Part shown: positions 4,998 to 9,125 of the stretch, in pieces
Layout of the letters: each line of letters begins with the position of its first letter
Position numbering within the stretch: the stretch's first letter is position 1
From: DATGSL01 sp964645585
Lineage (GTDB): Bacteria > Verrucomicrobiota > Verrucomicrobiia > Opitutales > T3Sed10-336
DNA length: 9,125 bases
Direction: 5' to 3'
NCBI GenBank assembly: GCA_964645585.1
Contig: CAZYAN010000082.1
Span: 1-9,125, forward strand
Position numbers and translations under genes: made by a program
Notes under the pieces: generated by a model
Databases searched by the model: none
What the model was told of the DNA's origin: nothing
The model's input: only the letters and a program-made list of their open reading frames with translations

Positions 4998-6731
4998 GTG
5001 ACCGATCTCAGCACCACACAACCCGGCCATACGCCTTCTCACCGGCCGTCCGCGAAAAATGACAGCGGGTGGCCGGCGTTCGCGTTCGCCGGCGTGATCG
5101 CGCTGATTCTCGCGGGGCTGGCGGTTGCCGGGTCCGCGCTGTTCATGCCTGTCACCCTGCGCACGATCGATTCGGCTGTGCTTCGGGAGGCGGGACGGGG
5201 AACGCCGGCGCTGCAAGCGGCGGTCGACGAATGGCACGCGGCTGGAAAACCCGGCACGGCGGCTCTCCTGGAAGAGGCGAAAAACCGTTTAGAGCAGGAG
5301 GAGGGCGAGGCGCCGATCATCCTGATCCGGCCGCCCGAGACCGACCCGTTTCTGCGAATCTGGGGCGGCGCCGACCCGTTCCTGCTGCAGATTTTCCAGG
5401 ACGGTCTTCCGGAGGCGGATGGGGCGAATCCGGCGGTTCTTCCGCTTTTTTTGAGACGTGAAACGCGCGCGGAGATCGGGAACTTTTTCGCCGGCTCGCG
5501 CCATCCAGGCGTGCAGGCGATCCTCGCCACGCGCGAAGTGCCGTCAGCCGCGAATTTCATGCCGGTCGATTCATCCGCGGGGCAGCCGCTCGAGGCGACG
5601 ATTTATCTGACGGCGCTGCTGGTGCAGGGAAATCACCTCTCGCGGGAGCTGACGGCTGAGGTCCGGCAATTGGCGGACACGGCGGTGCGCACCGGTGAAC
5701 TGGGGGAACTCGAGGAAGTCTACCTCGCGCTGCTGACGCTGGGGAGCCGGCTGTCGTGGCAGCCGCTTGCGGACCTGGCGATTGCGATCGAGGATCGCGC
5801 GACGCTCCGTCGGACCGCTCATCTTGTGCGTGCGCTGAAGGAAGATTGGCCGGTTTTCGCGGCCGCGGCCATCTGGACGCGCGCGCCGGGTCCGTTGTCG
5901 GAGTATTTGGTGCGGGAAGGGCGCAAGGGTCTGCAGGCGCTCCAGTTGGCCATGCGCTCGGGAGACGGGGCCGTGCGTTTGCTTCTCGACCGGGGCGAGC
6001 CGGTGTCCGCGCCGGGCTGGCGCGACCGTTTCCCCGGAGGGGCGCCGGTCTTGCTGGCCGGTTTGGCCGCGCGTTTCCCGATGGAGATCACGGTGCTGAA
6101 AATGATCGCGATCCTGGGCGGTCTGTGCCTTGTCTTTCTCGCGATCAATCTTGGGACGCAGGTGACGGCGCGGGACCCGCTTCCCAGGCGTCCGTTTGCG
6201 CTGACCTTTTTTCACTCGCTGCTGGTCAGTGTGGCGACTGGAATATTTTTCTTATTTTTCAGTGAACCTTCGTTGCTGGCGGCCGATCAGCTGTCGGAGT
6301 TTCGCTTGCGTATCTCGATACCGATTGCTTCCAGTGGCGTTACGGAAGCAGTGCCTGAACAAACATCGAAAATGACCATGGAAATTGACCGGTTTACGAT
6401 CATCTCACTCGTGACGTTTTTCTCGCTTCAGTTCATTCTTTATATCATCTGCCGGATCAAGGTAATGGAGATTCGCCGGCAGCCGATTGCGAGCCACCTG
6501 AAACTGAGATTGCTGGAGAATGAGGAGCACCTGTTCGACTGCGGGCTTTATATCGGCTTGAGCGGCACGATCAGCGGGCTGATCTTGATCGCCCTGGGGA
6601 TTATCGGACCGAGCCTGATGGCCGCTTACTCATCGACGCTTTTCGGCATCATCTTCGTCGCGCTGTTCAAGATCTGTCATCTTCGTCCGTACCGCCGGCG
6701 CCTGATCGTCGAAAGCCAAACACTCGCCTAA
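4998..6731 (+). CDS. Six-helix membrane protein with ExbB/MotA-like C-terminal core
   Basis: I do not recognise a named family. The 577-aa protein starts at GTG (a stop codon lies 21 nt upstream in frame, and no better start precedes the first membrane helix). Predicted layout: cytoplasmic tail 1-27; TM1 about 27-50; a largely helical, probably extracytoplasmic domain 51-363 with a local DPFLR/DPFLL repeat at 116-130; TM2 about 364-387; TM3 about 399-421; a loop; TM4 about 466-486; a short cytoplasmic segment; TM5 about 515-537; TM6 about 541-560; and a basic C-terminal tail. TM5 and TM6 contain GLYIGLSGTISGLI and AAYSSTLFGIIFVA. These resemble the GLLGTVxG and ALxxTxxGL motifs of the MotA/TolQ/ExbB family, and TM4-TM6 would share ExbB's topology. 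The next gene starts 16 bp downstream, so the two are probably cotranscribed and interact. That this is a proton- or ion-channel stator subunit is an inference from motifs and context. Confidence 0.75.
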   Translation: MTDLSTTQPGHTPSHRPSAKNDSGWPAFAFAGVIALILAGLAVAGSALFMPVTLRTIDSAVLREAGRGTPALQAAVDEWHAAGKPGTAALLEEAKNRLEQEEGEAPIILIRPPETDPFLRIWGGADPFLLQIFQDGLPEADGANPAVLPLFLRRETRAEIGNFFAGSRHPGVQAILATREVPSAANFMPVDSSAGQPLEATIYLTALLVQGNHLSRELTAEVRQLADTAVRTGELGELEEVYLALLTLGSRLSWQPLADLAIAIEDRATLRRTAHLVRALKEDWPVFAAAAIWTRAPGPLSEYLVREGRKGLQALQLAMRSGDGAVRLLLDRGEPVSAPGWRDRFPGGAPVLLAGLAARFPMEITVLKMIAILGGLCLVFLAINLGTQVTARDPLPRRPFALTFFHSLLVSVATGIFFLFFSEPSLLAADQLSEFRLRISIPIASSGVTEAVPEQTSKMTMEIDRFTIISLVTFFSLQFILYIICRIKVMEIRRQPIASHLKLRLLENEEHLFDCGLYIGLSGTISGLILIALGIIGPSLMAAYSSTLFGIIFVALFKICHLRPYRRRLIVESQTLA

Positions 6732-6732
6732 T

Positions 6733-6738
6733 GAGAGG
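6733..6738 (+). promoter_or_regulatory. Shine-Dalgarno site for the coiled-coil gene
   Basis: GAGAGG lies 9 nt before the ATG at 6748, within the 16-bp gap after the TAA of the upstream membrane-protein gene. It is the clearest ribosome binding site in the window and fixes the start of the coiled-coil protein. It also supports independent but coupled translation of the two genes from one mRNA. Confidence 0.65.
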
Positions 6739-6747
6739 TTCGGCCGC

Positions 6748-8196
6748 ATGAATCGATCCCTTCTGCTTCTAATCTGCGATTTTCTCGTCCTAAGCCTTTT
6801 GGCGCTGGCGAATTTTGACGACCCTGGTGCCCAGGTCGAGGATCCCGACCCGGTCGAGGAACAGACGATCGACGTCGACGAGCTGGACGCGAAAGACGAA
6901 CTGATGGAGGCGCTGCGCATCGCGCTGGACGACGAACGCGCTTCCCGGGAAGAATTGCAGGATGATCTCAATTTCACCCAGCAGGAGCTCGCCGAGCGTG
7001 AGCGGGCGATCGCGGAACGGGAGGCGCGGCTCGCGGAGATGGCGAGGGATCTCGAGGATCGCAAGGCGGAAAGCGAGAAGCTGGAACAGGAAAGGGAGGA
7101 ATTGCGCGAACAGGTAGCGGAGGTCGCGGCCGAGAAGGAAGTCCTTGCCCAGGAGCGGGCGAGGCAGGAGGAAGAGGCGCGCCGGGCCCGGGAGCGCGCG
7201 CTCGCGATGGAGCGCCAGCTGCAGGAAAAGCTTCAGGAGCTGGAAAAAACCGAGGCGACGCTCGCGCGGCTGGAGGTGAAGCAGCGCGAGGTGGAGGAGG
7301 CCAATCAGCGCCTGTCAACGGAACTTGAGCTGTCAGAATCCGAGAAGCGTCTGATTCGCGAGAACCTGGACCAGGTGCGGACGGAGGTGCAACTGGTGCG
7401 GGCGGAAAAAGAGCGGATCCAGAAACAGGCGGGCGAACTCGCGGAAGGGGTTACTTTGCTGGCGGAGCGCTCGGGCGAGCTGGTCCAGGAGGTGCGTCGC
7501 AGTCAGCCGAAGACCGCGAACATGATTTTCAGCGATTTTCAAAACAATCACCTCCGCGCGAGCTTCACCCGGAACCGGCCGCTCTACCTTCGCGTCAGCA
7601 ACAGCGAGACGCGCACGGTGCTGGTTGGCGACGGAGAAAAAGTTTACGCGATTGTCCATATCGATGACATCGGCATCAACCTGCAAGAGGCCGGGGAGTT
7701 CCGTTCGTTGAGTGCCACGCTCAGCGCCGCGGGCCAGGCCGGCCGGGTCACGAAGCTGTCTTTTCTTTCGCTCGACCCGCGTTTGCTCGTCGTGGAAGTG
7801 AACGAGACGATTGCGGAGCGCTTCGGGACAGAGGTTTACAAGATCGCGCAGGAGCCGTTTAAGTTTCCTGAGGCTGTTCTGATTGGCAGCAGCGGCGAGT
7901 ATTACGGGGAAACCACGTTTACGGTTGATTCGGAGAACAGCCGCTACGTGAAGATGCAAACGCGGATTTTCAGCCGGCTTTTCGGTGAGCTGTCACCGTC
8001 GCGCGGCGATCTGGTTTTCAGCAAGACGGGTGAATTCATCGGAATGATGGTCACCAACGAATACTGCGCGCTGATCGACAACTTTCTGCTTGTGCCGGAT
8101 GCCGTGCTCCCGATGGGCGACAACCTTGTCGGCGTCTCCCGCACCCTGGCTGAAATGCGGGATCGCGTGAACCAGCTGCCGCGCCGGTTTCGGTAA
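6748..8196 (+). CDS. Membrane-anchored coiled-coil protein with trypsin-fold-like C-terminus
   Basis: No named family is recognised. The 482-aa protein has one N-terminal membrane helix (about 4-22) with Asp11 buried in CDFLVLSLLALANF. A short acidic linker follows (24-50), then a long Glu/Arg/Leu heptad-rich coiled coil (about 50-250) and a globular beta-rich domain (about 257-480). The start is supported by GAGAGG 9 nt upstream. The lone Asp near the cytoplasmic end of a single N-terminal helix is reminiscent of MotB (ADF...MMA) and ExbD/TolR (ID...). Topology would place the coiled coil and C-terminal domain outside the cytoplasmic membrane. In the C-terminal domain, KMQTRIFSRLFGELSPSRGD (402-421) followed by LVFSKTGEFIGMM aligns without gaps to the active-site region of trypsin/DegP-like proteases, but Arg stands where the catalytic Ser would be. 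It is probably non-catalytic and used for binding. Its likely partner is the preceding membrane protein. Function unknown. Confidence 0.75.
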   Translation: MNRSLLLLICDFLVLSLLALANFDDPGAQVEDPDPVEEQTIDVDELDAKDELMEALRIALDDERASREELQDDLNFTQQELAERERAIAEREARLAEMARDLEDRKAESEKLEQEREELREQVAEVAAEKEVLAQERARQEEEARRARERALAMERQLQEKLQELEKTEATLARLEVKQREVEEANQRLSTELELSESEKRLIRENLDQVRTEVQLVRAEKERIQKQAGELAEGVTLLAERSGELVQEVRRSQPKTANMIFSDFQNNHLRASFTRNRPLYLRVSNSETRTVLVGDGEKVYAIVHIDDIGINLQEAGEFRSLSATLSAAGQAGRVTKLSFLSLDPRLLVVEVNETIAERFGTEVYKIAQEPFKFPEAVLIGSSGEYYGETTFTVDSENSRYVKMQTRIFSRLFGELSPSRGDLVFSKTGEFIGMMVTNEYCALIDNFLLVPDAVLPMGDNLVGVSRTLAEMRDRVNQLPRRFR

Positions 8197-8200
8197 CGGA

Positions 8201-9055
8201 TCAAACTCCGATTGCCAGCGGCACGACCGGCGACAGAAGCGCGACATCCGCCAGGACGCGAGCGGCGGGGCGGGCCAGCGACGCTGACCAGCATTCGAGC
8301 AGAAGCAGTATCAGCGCGCTGACGCCGACGCTGACCACTGGCGACAGCATTGCGCGGTCATCAGTCACAAACGGAAAGGCAAACGCGAGGACGACGAGGA
8401 ATCCGGCGATCATCCGCGCGATCAACTGAAATTCCTTTTCCATGGAAGCAGCGCTGTCCGAGGCAACGGGTGCGAGCGAGCGGGTCCAGCTGCCAGTCAG
8501 GCGCAAGTGGCAAAAGAGAAGCAGCACGTACAGCATCGCCGGGAGCAGGTAGCGCGCCTGCGGAAACGCGGCCCGCGCCCAGATGAAGAGCGTGGCGGCA
8601 CCGGCCAGGAACAGCGCGAGCGCCATTTCGCGCGGAAAAAGCTCGAGCGTCCGGCGCGGATTCGATTGCAGGGCAACCAGGTAGGCGCCGCCGAGGGAGG
8701 TCCAGATCAGCAGACCCGCAATTTCGCGGACGCGGGCCTGGACGACGGCCAGAAGAACGACTCCGCCCAAAAGGAGCAGACAGATTCGGATCATACGGAT
8801 GCGCTGCTCGGCCGGATCCCCGTTCAAGGTGGACGCGGCCTCGGGACGCAACTGGTAAAAATAGATCCACCGTTCCGCGGCGACGAAGCACCAGGCGATG
8901 GCGCCGGTTATAAAAAGGTGGTAGCCGCTGAGCCAAATTTCGAACGACCGCGCGAACAGCACGTGCCAAAGCAGCACAACCGCACCGAGATTCAGGCTCC
9001 ACAAACCGGGCCATTGCCAAGTGGCCGGAAGTTCGCCTTTGGATTCTCGAAACAC
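8201..9055 (-). CDS. Polytopic integral membrane protein of unknown function
   Basis: I do not recognise this 284-aa protein with confidence. It starts at GTG (9055), with AAAGGG 9 nt upstream as a plausible ribosome binding site. Hydrophobic stretches suggest about seven to nine membrane helices, around 19-36, 44-60, 88-106, 110-128, 143-161, 167-184, 212-230, 237-254 and 268-283. Notable segments are WCFVAAERWIYFYQLRPEA (55-73), where charged residues follow a helix, and the C-terminal RVLADVALLSPVVPL. The overall look recalls uncharacterised membrane proteins, loosely UbiA-prenyltransferase-like, that I associate with Verrucomicrobiota. The Asp-rich UbiA substrate motifs are not seen, so that is only a weak suggestion. 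It converges with the coiled-coil gene, leaving four bases between stop codons and no visible terminator. Codon use and GC content match the neighbours. Confidence 0.65.
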   Translation of the reverse strand: MFRESKGELPATWQWPGLWSLNLGAVVLLWHVLFARSFEIWLSGYHLFITGAIAWCFVAAERWIYFYQLRPEAASTLNGDPAEQRIRMIRICLLLLGGVVLLAVVQARVREIAGLLIWTSLGGAYLVALQSNPRRTLELFPREMALALFLAGAATLFIWARAAFPQARYLLPAMLYVLLLFCHLRLTGSWTRSLAPVASDSAASMEKEFQLIARMIAGFLVVLAFAFPFVTDDRAMLSPVVSVGVSALILLLLECWSASLARPAARVLADVALLSPVVPLAIGV

Positions 9056-9098
9056 GCCGTTTGACCCTTTGCGGTTTTCCTAGAGCTGGCAAGCGGGA

Positions 9099-9113
9099 AT
9101 CCGCTTCGCGGAT
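9099..9113. repeat. Small perfect hairpin upstream of the membrane gene
   Basis: ATCCGC (9099-9104) and GCGGAT (9108-9113) form a 6-bp stem with a 3-nt TTC loop, about 45 bp upstream of the GTG start at 9055. No T tract follows on either strand. It may belong to the leader of the minus-strand gene or to the end of a gene outside the window. The rest of 9056-9125 shows nothing identifiable. Confidence 0.3.
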
Positions 9114-9125
9114 GTTCTTGGTGCG

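Noticed and set aside
5571..6215. 214-codon minus-strand open frame inside the six-helix membrane protein gene
   Set aside because: Rich in Arg, Gln and His without any motif, and opposite a frame with clear membrane segments. Judged a shadow.
6980..7480. Repetitive purine-rich stretch as a DNA repeat array
   Set aside because: The periodicity comes from Glu/Arg/Lys/Leu heptads of the coiled coil. No exact tandem unit is present at DNA level.
4998..8196. Zorya-type defence system
   Set aside because: A MotAB-like pair could suggest ZorAB, but no ZorC, ZorD or ZorE-like genes and no OmpA-type domain are present, and the neighbours are housekeeping genes.
8361..9092. Long open frame antisense or out of frame at the last membrane gene
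   Set aside because: Arg/Pro-rich composition without domains, overlapping a frame with coherent membrane helices. Typical of shadow frames in GC-rich DNA.

Overview
The window is a GC-rich bacterial chromosome segment packed with genes on both strands. It shows no IS elements, CRISPR arrays, tRNA or rRNA genes. Gene content (bacterial fatty-acid synthesis, peptide deformylase, an S4-type pseudouridine synthase) indicates a free-living bacterium with an outer membrane, since a Kdo/WaaP-like LPS kinase family member is present. The membrane-anchored coiled-coil protein begins with a signature (MNRSLLLLICDFLVLSLLAL) that I associate from memory with uncharacterised proteins of the PVC group. 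Together with weak Shine-Dalgarno usage this makes Verrucomicrobiota (Spartobacteria/Chthoniobacterales-like) my best guess. That placement is an inference.

Layout. Positions 42-2394, minus strand: a compact type II fatty-acid synthesis operon, transcribed fabG, acpP, fabF, with a hairpin directly after fabF. Positions 2395-2601: a divergent intergenic region. Positions 2602-3369, plus: an RsuA/RluB-type rRNA pseudouridine synthase whose last codons form a terminator-like hairpin and T tract. Positions 3239-4075, minus: a Kdo/WaaP-like kinase-fold protein that runs convergently into, and overlaps, the pseudouridine synthase gene. Positions 4284-4850, minus: peptide deformylase, followed by a probable terminator. 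Positions 4998-8196, plus: a two-gene operon encoding a six-helix membrane protein with a large extracytoplasmic domain and a single-pass coiled-coil protein with a chymotrypsin-fold-like C-terminus. Positions 8201-9055, minus: an unrecognised polytopic membrane protein, tail to tail with that operon.

The ordinary part is the set of housekeeping genes. The part worth a second look is the 4998-8196 pair. The C-terminal three helices of the first protein carry glycine/threonine motifs and a predicted topology like ExbB/TolQ/MotA. The second protein has a single N-terminal helix with a buried Asp in a CDF-x5-AL context like MotB/ExbD, then a long coiled coil and what looks like a trypsin-like domain that has lost its catalytic serine. 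This could be an undescribed ion-driven, stator-like energy-transducing complex. The assignment rests on motif and topology reasoning only and has not been tested by profile or structure search.
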